From positions 1 to 64,000 of the forward strand of contig JAUIRK010000105.1 in assembly GCA_030549495.1 (NCBI GenBank): a stretch of DNA of 64,000 bases, read 5' to 3'. Positions within the stretch are counted from its first letter, which is position 1; each line of letters starts with the position of its first letter. This document shows, piece by piece, positions 1 through 9,270 of this stretch. The stretch is from Nectonema munidae. Lineage: Eukaryota > Nematomorpha > Nectonematoida > Nectonematidae. The notes under the pieces are model-generated. The model was not told the DNA's origin. It worked only from the letters and a program-made list of their open reading frames with translations, and made no database searches. A program made the position numbers and the translations under genes.

Positions 1-169
1 AATATTATTTTTAATAATATTATTAATATATCCAATAAAAAATTATACAAAAGCACAAAAACAATAAAAATTTTGGATATTTTTTGGGAGAAATTTCACC
101 CTCAGGCACAATCGGTAATTTTTTTGATCATTAATTTTTTTTATCAAGCTTGATCTTACGAAAAACTAA

Positions 170-600
170 ATTTAGGAGAATGTTTAGCATCAGCATCATC
201 ATCCATTCGCCCTTCCGGGCATGGCCGTTTTCCCAGCTAACCAGGGTTGGCCTTTTGTTTGCAGCTTCTTTTCCATGTTTTTCTACATTGAGCATCTTCC
301 GCTTTTACTTTTCTTTTGGCCATGTTTTCTACTACTGCTTTCATCCAAGTCTTCTTGGGGCGTCCCCTCTTCGCCTTTCCTTCAACCACTTCATTTTTGA
401 TACTTTTAGTCAATCTGACATCGTCCATTCTTTCCAAATGCCCGAACCATCTCAGTCTGTTTTCTTCCATGTACTCTTCTATGCAAATCATTCCCATCTT
501 TCGCCTTAGGTAATCATTGGTAAGCCTGTCTTTCAGAGTTTTTCCATTCATCATACGTATCATGTACGTAGCATGAAACTTTGTAATTATTTTTCCTTAT
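170..600 (-). mobile_element. LINE 3' fragment (C-terminal end of reverse-transcriptase ORF)
   Basis: The minus-strand frame at 237-563 reads as the tail of a non-LTR retrotransposon ORF2. It contains the signature RLRWFGHLERMDD followed by KRGRPKKTWMK, a pairing typical of the region after the RT thumb in many invertebrate LINEs. About 108 codons are open; nothing of the RT core is left upstream (above 600), so this is a 5'-truncated insertion, the usual LINE outcome. The AT-rich first 170 bases may be its 3' UTR or flank. It may belong to the same broad clade as the larger RT fragment at 46.8-47.6 kb. The LINE assignment is firm; the exact clade is not. Confidence 0.8.
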
Positions 601-1649
601 TATATCACTGTTCACTAAATGAATGAATTGGGTGAAATATGACCCGAAGGACGCATGAGGGTTAAAGGGGCAACAGGTTTATACAGGATTTACTGTATAT
701 AGCAATATCACTTATCTCGGAATCAACATTGCCTCTATCGCAAATGAAGTGACAGTGCGTGACAAGCGTGTGGACGTCAAACCTACCAAATAAGTTAAAA
801 AGAGAATGTTTCAAGGAGTTCGTTGAACGTGTACTTTTACACATTCCACAACCTCCATACTGACGAAAAAAATGTAAGGACAGCTAGACGGAAACATGTC
901 GGCAGCACAAGTAGAGAGCCCCATCTACGCTTTGCTCGTCCTGTAACTCAGCAGTGTCTTACTTTGGAATCGAATGCACGGCCAAAGAGATTAGTCCTGC
1001 CAAAGAGCCAAAATTTGAATCGAAGCGTAATATTTTATGTATTCGAAAGAACTGATATAAAGGAGCTTACTTTACTTAACTAAAACAGTTACGTTAGGAA
1101 TTGCAAAGAGAAAATATAAAATTAAGAGAGTCATCTTATTCAATTTAGCTATAGACTAGTTGTAATGTTTGTGTTTACAAGAAACGATATACTCGTTTAT
1201 ACGTAACATACAAGTTATAACCTTTTCTTGTCTCACGCGGTCTTGCATGTGACTGACCACACACCTCCTAAGCAATTAAATATGAACATCAAATGATTTT
1301 GAAGTTGTAGAAGACAAAAATGAGGACTGAGGCGAAAAAAGTTCTTCAGTACTGTCTAGGTTTTCTGAACTACTTTCGCAATTCAAAGTTCTGGTGGTTC
1401 TAGGATGCGTCTAGAATGGTTTTAAGAGAGTTCTGGCAACATGTGGATCTCAATATAATCTCCCAAGAAAGCCTACCGGAGTCAATAAGGTGGATCAACA
1501 TCTATCCTATCCTACATACCTCAAATTCTAGATTTATCATTATTTGAAAGAGGATTTGGGCTGCTATTAGATTGTTATACTCGTAAAATGTGGGGAAAAG
1601 TGCTTCTAAATAAATGCTATGAAGGTCATAACCTTTTAATTGATACACT
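601..1649. other. Gene-free interval downstream of the CTDSP-like gene
   Basis: Short open frames here (662-844 minus, 823-1083 plus) have no recognisable motif, AT-rich codon use and no splice-site context. I see no repeat boundary or RNA gene. It is treated as intergenic sequence between the LINE tail and the phosphatase 3' UTR. Confidence 0.5.
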
Positions 1650-1655
1650 TTTATT
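1650..1655 (-). terminator. Poly(A) signal AATAAA of the CTDSP-like gene
   Basis: AATAAA on the minus strand lies about 87 nt past the stop codon of the phosphatase gene (1742-1744), a normal distance for an animal 3' end. Confidence 0.5.
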
Positions 1656-1741
1656 GATATAAACTACATTTAAATAGCCCAAATAGAAAATGAGGAATAA
1701 ATTAATGAGGTAAGGTTTTGCATAGAAATGGAAGGCGCTTT

Positions 1742-2576
1742 TCATAGAGGGAATTTCTTTTCTTGTCGCGCATTCTTGACAAACTTGCTGACGTTTTTGC
1801 AGAGACTGAGCCTCTCCAGCTTTGGAATCAAGTCGAGAAGTGCGGTATCAGATCTATCTCCAAACCACGAAGAGATGGGGATCTAAGAAAGAAAAGAAGA
1901 CTGACGACGCCTTAGGAAAAGTAGGGCGGGGATACCGCGTTGTCGGGGTTGAAGAAGTAGGAGATGGGCGAGTTGTCAAGGATGAATACTTGGCTGATCT
2001 TCCTACCTAGCAGACTCAGATCCTGAAAACGTGAAATAATAGGAGCGAGAGCGAGAGAAAGAAACATGCCTTGATGTAGTTGCCACGGTAGTAGACGCAC
2101 GCTTCGCGAAAGAGCTTGCTCTTGAACACTCTCTTCTCGTCAATGGCTCTAGAAACGGGCTCGGCGTACTGAAAGCAGGAGGGTTAGGCTTCGCAAGGGA
2201 GAAAAAGGAAGCACTTACTCTGGACAGACTCGCAGTGAAGAGAATGCACTCGAAGAGCTGGCCGATCTTCTCGAGGAAGAGGTCGAGGTAGGGCCGCTTC
2301 ATCACGAACACCTAAACAAGAAAAGGGGAATACGATGGAAAGGGGCAGGACAGAATGAGACCTGGTAGGAGACGCTGTCTATGCAGATCGGCACCTGGAA
2401 ATCTGCTCCTTCGATCGCCTAAAAAGAAAAGAGGTAGAGGAGGAAGCGAGAAAGAAGAAAAGAGTAACGGTGAAGGAGCTGTGGATCAGGGTTTCATCCA
2501 AGTCCACCACTATGCACTTTTTGTCGTGGTTGTCGCTGAGTGCGTGCGGCAGGAGTGGCGTGCTCTTGTGTCGGCC
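1742..2576 (-). CDS. CTD small phosphatase-like protein (SCP/NLI-IF family), 3' six exons
   Basis: HAD-family serine phosphatase related to human CTDSP1/2/L, which dephosphorylate the RNA polymerase II C-terminal domain. Six minus-strand exons read in one frame: 2469-2576, 2362-2418, 2219-2311, 2070-2168, 1936-2022 and 1742-1882 (stop). They give 194 residues. The first carries the catalytic motif [13 protein letters not shown] (DxDxT). Next come [14 protein letters not shown], then [15 protein letters not shown] with [11 protein letters not shown], then [12 protein letters not shown] with YYRGNYIK, then [19 protein letters not shown] with FFNPDNA, and finally [19 protein letters not shown]. 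All line up in order with the SCP catalytic domain. The five introns are 50, 50, 50, 47 and 53 nt; the one at 2023-2069 has a GC donor (AAG|GCATGT). The last about 20 residues are lysine-rich and unlike vertebrate SCPs. N-terminal exon(s) above 2576 were not found, so the gene is partial as described. The paralogue (1, 2 or L) cannot be decided. Confidence 0.93.
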
Positions 2577-2682
2577 CTAAATCAAACATTTTTTCAAACT
2601 TTTCGTACGCGCCGCCCGAAGATGAGGCCACACGCAAGTAACGAACCCAGCAAAACCGCAGACAGCAAAGCAAGATAGCGCT

Positions 2683-2774
2683 TTACCTTCGCCTGCTTTT
2701 TGAAATAATTTTGTATATGAATCTTCTGCTTTTTAATAAATATCGTCTGATTTTTCTGGTAATAAAAGGGTTAA
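2683..2774 (+). repeat. Degraded copy of the TTAA-flanked MITE family
   Basis: This shares the internal motifs of the copies at 13.63 and 57.19 kb: a run containing CTTCTGCTTTTT, then ATATCGTCTGAT, ending in GGGTTAA at 2768-2774. The left end is not recognisable. It lies just upstream of the first phosphatase exon found, so it is probably intronic or in the 5' flank of that gene. Confidence 0.55.
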
Positions 2775-3744
2775 AAGCAAAAAAAAAAAGAAGAGACGAG
2801 GAGCCCTAGCAAAATATAAAATGCCTTATCCAAGGAATTCAGATGCAAGTTAAAGATTATATCCTAAAAAAGTTGACATTTTAAAAATAAACCTAATTGT
2901 GGATCCCCTAAATAGTGTGATCTAAATTCCGAGTTGGAGCTCCTAATTCAATTTTACACATTCTTTAGTTTTTTAAAAATTGCAAGAAAAATGTATTAAC
3001 ATTTATTGTTCAATTTAAATAAAAGGTGTTTCGATTATATACTATTGGCCAATACGAATGTCACGTATCATTCTAATATGGGATTGAGTAATAGAAGATG
3101 AATCTTTCATTTTGAACTTGAATGTAAATCCAAAGAGAAAATAAAATAGCGAGGAGGGTTAGCAAGAAAGTAAGTGTTAATAGTGCTTTTAAAAAATCTT
3201 AGAGTAAAAGTGAAATTTGATGACGATGCGCAGACTGGGCGCATCTTAAGGTTCAAAATCTCCAAGCTATGAGCGCTTGACATCGACTAAAAGCACTTTC
3301 AGTGGAATAACAAAACGAGCTTGTATTTTGAGAGATAAATACACAATCACGAATACAAAGAGATGAATCCACGCGCGAATCGATGAGAGTAAGTAAGAGA
3401 TGCACTCACAACATAAGCACAAGGCAGCGCGTTTGAGTTACGAGACGATCAAAGGCAGGAACTCGACCCTTCCAAAAGCGACAAAAAGGGGTAGGATCGA
3501 TAAACGAGGCAGTCGAAGAGACGATCGATACAGATCATGATAACCTTCGCCATCAATAATGCAACGCACTTAACTCCAACTGACGCAAACCGAACACACG
3601 CGCTGGCTGCCTCCTCACGACCCCCCGTGTAGCATCTAGCATTATAATCCATTCAATACACAAATCTCCTTTACATTGATGCAACAAACGGGTGCCAGAA
3701 TAGGGCCTCGCCAAAAGATCCAAAATCAATTACATGGAGGACAT
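2775..3744. other. Interval with no assignable gene; GC-richer patch at 3400-3660
   Basis: Mostly AT-rich. The patch at 3400-3660 is GC-richer, like host exons in this window, and on the minus strand ends at a good donor-like GTGAGT near 3410. It could be a 5' exon of the phosphatase gene, but none of its frames resembles an SCP N-terminus and more than one frame is open, so no CDS is called. Confidence 0.3.
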
Positions 3745-3888
3745 TTAAACTTTCTTTAGTTCATCTTTCAGCGTGAATACGTCTTCACCAAATTCCGTGG
3801 GCAAAATGTTGGAATAAATATTTTGTTCTTTTTCATTGTTCCATTTAAAAATTTCATGGGTCACGGGCAAGCAAAAGTCCATTTTTCT
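3745..3888 (-). CDS. Orphan exon-like open frame (48 codons with stop)
   Basis: On the minus strand a strong acceptor (TTGTGCTTGCAG) is followed at once by an open frame beginning RKMDFCLPVTHEIFKW and ending FTLKDELKKV plus stop. Codon use looks protein-like and acidic/lysine-rich. No upstream exon was found: the sequence just above is the 3' end of the Tigger remnant. It could be the terminal exon of an unseen gene, or part of the transposon's own 3' end. I do not recognise the protein. Confidence 0.25.
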   Translation of the reverse strand, partial: RKMDFCLPVTHEIFKWNNEKEQNIYSNILPTEFGEDVFTLKDELKKV

Positions 3889-3989
3889 CTGCAAGCACAA
3901 AAAACATTAATTACTCATCTTAAATCTTCTTTCTTGTTATATCTTTTCATTTTAAGCTTCTATTACTATCTATTGCACGAATCATTTGT

Positions 3990-5030
3990 CTGAAGGTACG
4001 TCGAAGATATAAGATTTAAATGTAGAGATTATACCCTGGTCCATTGGCTGAATTAATTAGGTCGTGTTCTTAGGCAAAAACTCCATCCGAACATGATCAT
4101 TAAGATCTGACAAGTTGATGGGATGATCGGGTCCATTTTCAAGCAGTAACAATGTTTTATGAGATTTATTTTTCTCTCAACTGTTGGGCAGAAAAAATTC
4201 GTGAACCAGTCTTTGAAGACAGTGCGAGTTGCCCAGGCCTGTTGGATCGCCAAATTACCGACAGATTCACCTTAACAAATCCCTTAAGTGCTCTAGAGTT
4301 TTCTGATTGATTAATGATCAGGGGTTTTAGCTTTAAATCACATGCAGCATTCCCACAAAGGAGCAAGAAGATTCGGTCTCCTTATGTCCGGGAGGCGACT
4401 TTTTTCCCTCGCAATAACGATCATTTTAGGCATCTTCTTCCAATACAGAGCGGTTTCGTCTGCATTGAATACTTGCATGACACTATATCCACCGTCTGTT
4501 AAAATTTATTTCAGAACGAAAAGATAATTGGGAGCCGACACTTTATCTGCACTGACGGCTTCACCATGCTTCTTCACACTCTGCAATCCGATCCCTCCTT
4601 GCTGTAAATTCTAGGACAAGAGCAGGATCACTAGAACTAGGTTTTTCCTTATGTTTTTTCTTGAGATCTTCAAATAAAGACGGAGCCTTTTCTTGAATGG
4701 AAAGATTCGTCATTTCGTACACACATAACGTCAAGCCATAGTGATAACAAACGTTCCATGTCTTGCATTACAGTAGGTCGATGCTTGGTTTCAATTTTAG
4801 CACTTAAAGGGGTTGCACACTGACATTTAGCATGGTTTTTTCTCTGCCCTTTTTAATTGTCGCAACTGTTCAAGCAGAAAGATTGTAATGCCTGGCAAGA
4901 TACCGGGTCGTTCGCCCCGTTCATGTTTTTTTAATATTTCCAACTTTGTTTCTAAAGTAATTGCTTTTCTAGCCTTCCTGGCGGGGTACACCCACACTTT
5001 TCCCACTTGGGTTTCGCTTACCGCCATTTT
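3990..5030 (-). mobile_element. Broken Tigger/pogo (Tc1-mariner superfamily) transposase
   Basis: Minus-strand reading, in shifting frames, recovers the order of a Tigger/jerky-type transposase. An N-terminal CENP-B/Psq-like HTH has RKAITLETKLEILKKHERGE near 4.95 kb. Next is FNADETALYWKKMP (first catalytic Asp region) near 4.44 kb, then FKDWFTNFFCP near 4.21 kb, then a decayed second-Asp segment near 4.13 kb. Last comes IQPMDQG with RRTFRQMIRAIDSN near 4.05-3.99 kb. There are at least three frameshifts: after the HTH, around the DETALYW segment and before the RRTFRQ segment. Terminal inverted repeats were not identified. This is a DNA-transposon pseudogene just upstream of the intact plus-strand ORF at 5296. 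Confidence 0.85.
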
Positions 5031-5295
5031 CAGAGGAGGGTTGAGGAAGCTTCCTCGATCAAACTAGCTAAAACTTGTTTGAAATGTATTTTTAAGTTAA
5101 AACTTATTAAACTTTTGAGTTGATTAGCTCTAGTTTAAAAAATACATGATGATTACTAAATCGGTATATATATATATAACATATAATATATCTCCTCCGT
5201 CTTTGATCATTAATCATGTCATTAAGCAGTGTAAAATCAGTTTTTATATTTTCATTATATTTTATTTTATTCTATTTCAGTGCTAATATAATTTA
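5031..5295 (+). promoter_or_regulatory. AT-rich 5' flank with splice-acceptor-like site before the 5296 ORF
   Basis: A polypyrimidine tract ends in TTCTATTTCAG at 5280, 15 nt before the ATG at 5296. It looks like a 3' splice site, so the ORF may have a spliced 5' UTR or accept a trans-spliced leader. A TA repeat lies at about 5165-5180. No TATA box could be singled out in such AT-rich DNA. Confidence 0.3.
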
Positions 5296-6951
5296 ATGGC
5301 GCGTTCTTGTTTAAATAAAGCAGATAATTTTTGCTATATTTGCGGTGAAGTCACTTTTGAATCTCAAAAAAGATCGATCACTAAAAACGTTAAAAAAGCA
5401 TATTTTTTGTACTTTGGTTGTCAGATTGGCGATCAAGATAAAAGTTGGGCTCCACACATTTGTTGTAACACCTGTGCTACAAATTTAAGACAGTGGTTAA
5501 ATAAAAAAAGAAAAAAAATGCCCTTTGCTGTACCTATGATATGGAGAGTGCAAAAAAATCATGTTGATGATTGTTATTTTTGTTTAATTCCGCCTATAAA
5601 AAATGGAATTTCGAAAAAAAAGAAAAAAACAATCGCGTATCCAAATTTACAATCTGCCATCAGACCTGTTAAACATAGTGAATGTTTACCAATTCCTCTT
5701 GCTCCTGATCAAGTTGATTTAGATTCTAGTAACAATGAGTTACTTAGCGATAAAGAAGATTTAGATCCATCTTTTTCAGAAAAAAACTTCAAAACACCTC
5801 AACTGTTAACACAGTCAAGATTAAACAATTTAGTAAGAGATCTTCAACTTACTAAAACCAAGGCTGAAATTTTGGGCTCTAGATTACAAGAGTGGTGTTT
5901 ATTGCAACCAGATGTAAAAGTTTCTGTATTCAGAAATCGCCACAAAATTTATGAAAAATATTTTGTACAAAAAGATTCTTTTATCTTCTGTAATGATATT
6001 TGTGGCTTGATGCAAGAAATGAAGATCAATTACATCTCATCGGAATGGAGGTTGTTCATTGACTCTTCTAAAACAAGTCTAAAAGGTGTATTGCTAAAAA
6101 ATGGTAATAACTTAAAATCAATTCCAATTGCATACTCACAACAAATGAAAGAGACATATGAAAATATCAAAAACCTGCTTCTTAATGTTAAATACGCTAT
6201 CCACAACTGGGAAATATGTGCAGATTTAAAAGTTGTAGCACTGGTAATGGGCTTGCAAAGCGGGTATACAAAGTATTGTTGTTTTTTATGTGAATGGAAT
6301 AGTCGAGCTAGAAATTTACACTATTCAGAAAAAGAGTGGCCTTCAAGAAATATGACACCTGGTGAGAAAAATGTGTTACGTCCAAATTTAGTGTGTAAAG
6401 AAAAGATAATTTTACCCCCGTTACACATTAAACTTGGAATAATGAAGAATTTTGTAAAAGCAATGAATACAGAAGGTTTCGGCTTTCAATATTTAAAGCA
6501 AAAATTCAAATCTTTAAGCGAGGCAAAAATTAAAGAAGGTGTCTTTGTTGGCCCACAAATTCGCAAACTTTTTAAAGACAATTTCTTTCCATCAGTGCTT
6601 TCAAATGCCGAGAGAAAAGTGTGGGAAGCATTTAAGATGGTTTGTGCAGGTTTTTTAGGCAGAAAGAAAGCAGAAAATTATCCCGAGTTGATCGTAACTT
6701 TATTGACGGCGATGCATGAACTAAACTGCAACATGTCATTGAAGATGCACTTTTTACATTCCCATTTAAATTTTTTCCCTGAAAATTGCGGAGCTGTAAG
6801 TGATGAACATGGAGAGCGTTTCCATCAAACTATCGCTGTTTTTGAAAAAAGGTATCAAGGCAAATGGGGGTCAAGCATGTTGGCAGATTACTGCTGGACA
6901 ATAGCCAAGGAAGAATTAGATGAAACTTACAAAAGAATTGTAAAAAATTAA
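5296..6951 (+). CDS. Intact 551-residue uncharacterised conserved protein, possible transposase-like
   Basis: A single uninterrupted exon from ATG (5296) to TAA. N-terminal Cys/His cluster: CYIC at residues 13-16, HICCNTC at 54-60, CYFC at 93-96, likely zinc ligands. A lysine-rich linker and an acidic stretch (about 140-165) follow. The C-terminal two thirds has motifs I remember from unnamed predicted proteins in arthropods, cnidarians and other animals: GDQDKSWAPH, LNNLVRDLQLTK, WRLFIDSSKTSLKGVLL (251-267), DLKVVAL (310-316), GYTKYCCFLCEW (323-334), LPPLHIKLGIMKNFVKAM (373-390), HFLHSHLNFFPEN (485-497), DEHGERFHQ (503-511). D256, D310 and an acid in 503-507 sit where RNase H-like/DDE enzymes carry catalytic residues, with a Cys cluster between the last two; this is inference. 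Its neighbours are transposons. No terminal inverted repeats were found. It may be a young mobile-element gene or a recently acquired host gene. Confidence 0.85.
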   Translation: MARSCLNKADNFCYICGEVTFESQKRSITKNVKKAYFLYFGCQIGDQDKSWAPHICCNTCATNLRQWLNKKRKKMPFAVPMIWRVQKNHVDDCYFCLIPPIKNGISKKKKKTIAYPNLQSAIRPVKHSECLPIPLAPDQVDLDSSNNELLSDKEDLDPSFSEKNFKTPQLLTQSRLNNLVRDLQLTKTKAEILGSRLQEWCLLQPDVKVSVFRNRHKIYEKYFVQKDSFIFCNDICGLMQEMKINYISSEWRLFIDSSKTSLKGVLLKNGNNLKSIPIAYSQQMKETYENIKNLLLNVKYAIHNWEICADLKVVALVMGLQSGYTKYCCFLCEWNSRARNLHYSEKEWPSRNMTPGEKNVLRPNLVCKEKIILPPLHIKLGIMKNFVKAMNTEGFGFQYLKQKFKSLSEAKIKEGVFVGPQIRKLFKDNFFPSVLSNAERKVWEAFKMVCAGFLGRKKAENYPELIVTLLTAMHELNCNMSLKMHFLHSHLNFFPENCGAVSDEHGERFHQTIAVFEKRYQGKWGSSMLADYCWTIAKEELDETYKRIVKN

Positions 6952-7044
6952 TATATCATTAAACAATCTTTTTAATAATTTTTTTTGTTCGTTTAATATT
7001 CTTCAGTATACATCACTGTTGCTATTTTTATTTTAAAATTTAAA

Positions 7045-7050
7045 AATAAA
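7045..7050 (+). terminator. Poly(A) signal AATAAA after the 5296 ORF
   Basis: AATAAA about 94 nt past the stop, in an AT-rich stretch, so chance occurrence is possible. Confidence 0.35.
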
Positions 7051-7805
7051 ACATTTTTTTAGTATAAACAACTAAATTATACATATAATTAATGGTTAAC
7101 AAATAGTTTTCTAGGACGGTAAAAATTGAAAAAGTGGTAGCTAATCAAAAATTTTTATGAATATATTCAAATTCTACGCGGAAAGTTATATATTAAAATG
7201 TTTTTGGTTTAAAAGAAGCAAAAAAAAATTTTTGATTTGTTAATCCAAAATTTAACAAATAATAATTCTAAAATAAATAACATCATTTTACAGTTACAAA
7301 TTAATAAAAACAATTTCTGTATTATTTGATACCTACGATAACGTAACTTATCTAACGAGCAGATTACTCTTAACTTCGGTGTTTTGCTGGTTATGCAACG
7401 TACAACCGCATTTTACTCGTATCTTCGGAAATTCGTTATTCGAAGCCTCGTATAACGGGGATATATGTATATAAATTTAAACGACTTTTCTTATAATTAT
7501 ATTTATTTTAGAAGGGAATTGATAAAAAATTTAAAAGCTAAACCCTTTGGTATTTTTTGCTGGAAGCTAGGGTTTGGGTGTGGAGTGGGCTGATGGAAAA
7601 ATTAGGAGGGCCTTTGCCCCGAGGTCCTTTAGCGCGTAAACTGAATGGCTGACACGTGATGACATCTCAAAAAACTATCGAATCCTCACAAAAATACTAT
7701 AAAGCTAAAACTTCTAAGTTATCTTCTTTTCTATATGAGTTTTAGTACTTAGCATTTGAAACATCATGCTACCTAATTGCGACTGACGTAGGCCTGGCAA
7801 ATCAA
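7051..7805. other. Gene-free AT-rich interval
   Basis: No recognisable protein or repeat family, apart from a G-rich patch at 7550-7640 that may be the edge of an unidentified element. Confidence 0.4.
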
Positions 7806-9165
7806 CTACATTTTGGAATAGCGTTTCATATCTTGTCCGAAATGTATTGCAGACACATTGTGCCCAAGACGAGGAAATAAGAGCTTCCACACCGTTTCTT
7901 TTCGAGACGCACTTTAGAAAAAAAAGAAAATGAAAGAAGGGTTAGGAGAACACAGAGCAAGAAGGCGACGCCGTCCATCCTAGGCGTGAAATGGGGGCGT
8001 CAGAAGACATCCAAAACTTAACAAAATATTTATTGCTTATTAGTTAGTTAAAACGCATCATTAAAATGTTAGGAAATCTCTAGAAATGGCGGGAAAAGAT
8101 ATTTAAAAGTTTAAACACTCTAGCTCAGTTAACAGCAAAGTGAGTTCTTGAAGGAATTGGAGGGGTGCAGGTGTTGGCGTAAAACTGCGCTCTTCTTCAA
8201 GATAGGAAAAGCGAGTAAGGGCGTTTTTTCGGGCTGCTAAGATCATGAGCATTGGTATGCAAAGCAACATGTCTTTCAGTTGACCAACACAAAGTATGGT
8301 GAGAAACGTAGTTCAAGTAAATTCTTTGGAAGAAAATGATTTCTCATTTTTACGTAAACACTACCATTTTAGTTTTGAAAATGTGTAAAAAGACCAAATG
8401 CATATAAAATTGGTTGAATAACGTTTTACAGTTAAAACAAAAATGAGCTCGATTGACTTGTAAAGAATAAACTTACTACCACGTGTAAAATACTTGGCAT
8501 AATCGTAAGCTTTAAATGAAGTCTTATTTAAAAGTGGATTGAGCAATTGAAACTAAAACGAGAGAATGGAAAAAGGCAGGAAAACCTTGTTCACGGAAGC
8601 ATTTGAGGGGATGGAGGGAAAAAGCGCGGATGCGAAGGGAGAATACTTGGTCCTTATTTTCTTCTCGAAGAAACAGCAAAGCAGAGGATTCACCATTCTC
8701 TCTCCTTCCATTTTGGCGGCACCATCTGAAAAGTAAGAAACGTTATATCGTATCTCAGGCAGAATGGGCGCTATACCAAGAGATCTTGTTATGATTGAGT
8801 TGGGCGCGCTTGAGAAAGTTCACGAAGAATGGCGACGCTTCTTCACATGTCTAAAATAGGGTTAATCAAGTGCAAGTGGAATTCGCCCGCAGCCCTTGAG
8901 AAAGTTGTGAGTAGTAGCGTTTTGTGGAGCGTAGAGACGTGGGGATTCGTGCAGCGTTTCTAAGAAAAGCGTCGTTGAAGGCGGATCAAACCCTGTCCGG
9001 TGGCATGAAGGGCTCTTACCAAGGTAAATGAAAGCGTCGCATAGCACCCTTTGTAAAAATGAAAGCAAACGCCATCATTCTTTTTCCCTGCCTCTTTACT
9101 CACTGTAGTTGGCTTGTAAATTCTCGTGGCAACTTAAGTCGCCCGTAACGTACAAATCGCAACAT
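7806..9165 (-). CDS. Unrecognised host gene with tiny introns
   Basis: GC-richer islands on the minus strand join in a consistent frame through short introns. E1 9104-9165 starts ATG (MLRFVRYGRLKLPREF) and ends at donor GTGAGT. The 55-nt intron is followed by E2 9020-9048 (VLCDAFIYL), then a 60-nt GTAAGA...CTTAG intron and E3 about 8895-8959 (ETLHESPRLYAPQNATTHNF). E4 about 8778-8850 (EEASPFFVNFLKRAQLNHN), E5 8586-8725 (MEGERMVNPLLCCFFEKK), E6 8477-8552 (LLNPLLNKTSFKAYDYAKYF) and E7 about 8134-8272 (ARKNALTRFSYLEEERSF, then PLQFLQELTLL) follow. One or two terminal exons lie below 8000; three frames are open there, so the C-terminus is unresolved. The introns after E3 and E4 need non-GT donors (GC, or another G-N) to keep frame. 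I recognise no domain; the protein is hydrophobic-helical. The gene call is moderately supported by splice sites and phase; exact joins are uncertain. Confidence 0.42.
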
Positions 9166-9270
9166 TAAACGAACATTTGCGTATACATACTTTTCTTCGA
9201 TTCAGTAAACCGATAGAGTAGCCAATCAAATCGACAATTCACTCCCAATATAATAAATATCATTTGAGTG

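Noticed and set aside
8567-8960. Plus-strand readings such as IPRDLVMIELGALEKVHEEW that faintly recall decarboxylases
   Set aside because: The plus-strand chain needs a 26-nt intron and has no continuing domain. The minus-strand chain has better splice sites and intron sizes.
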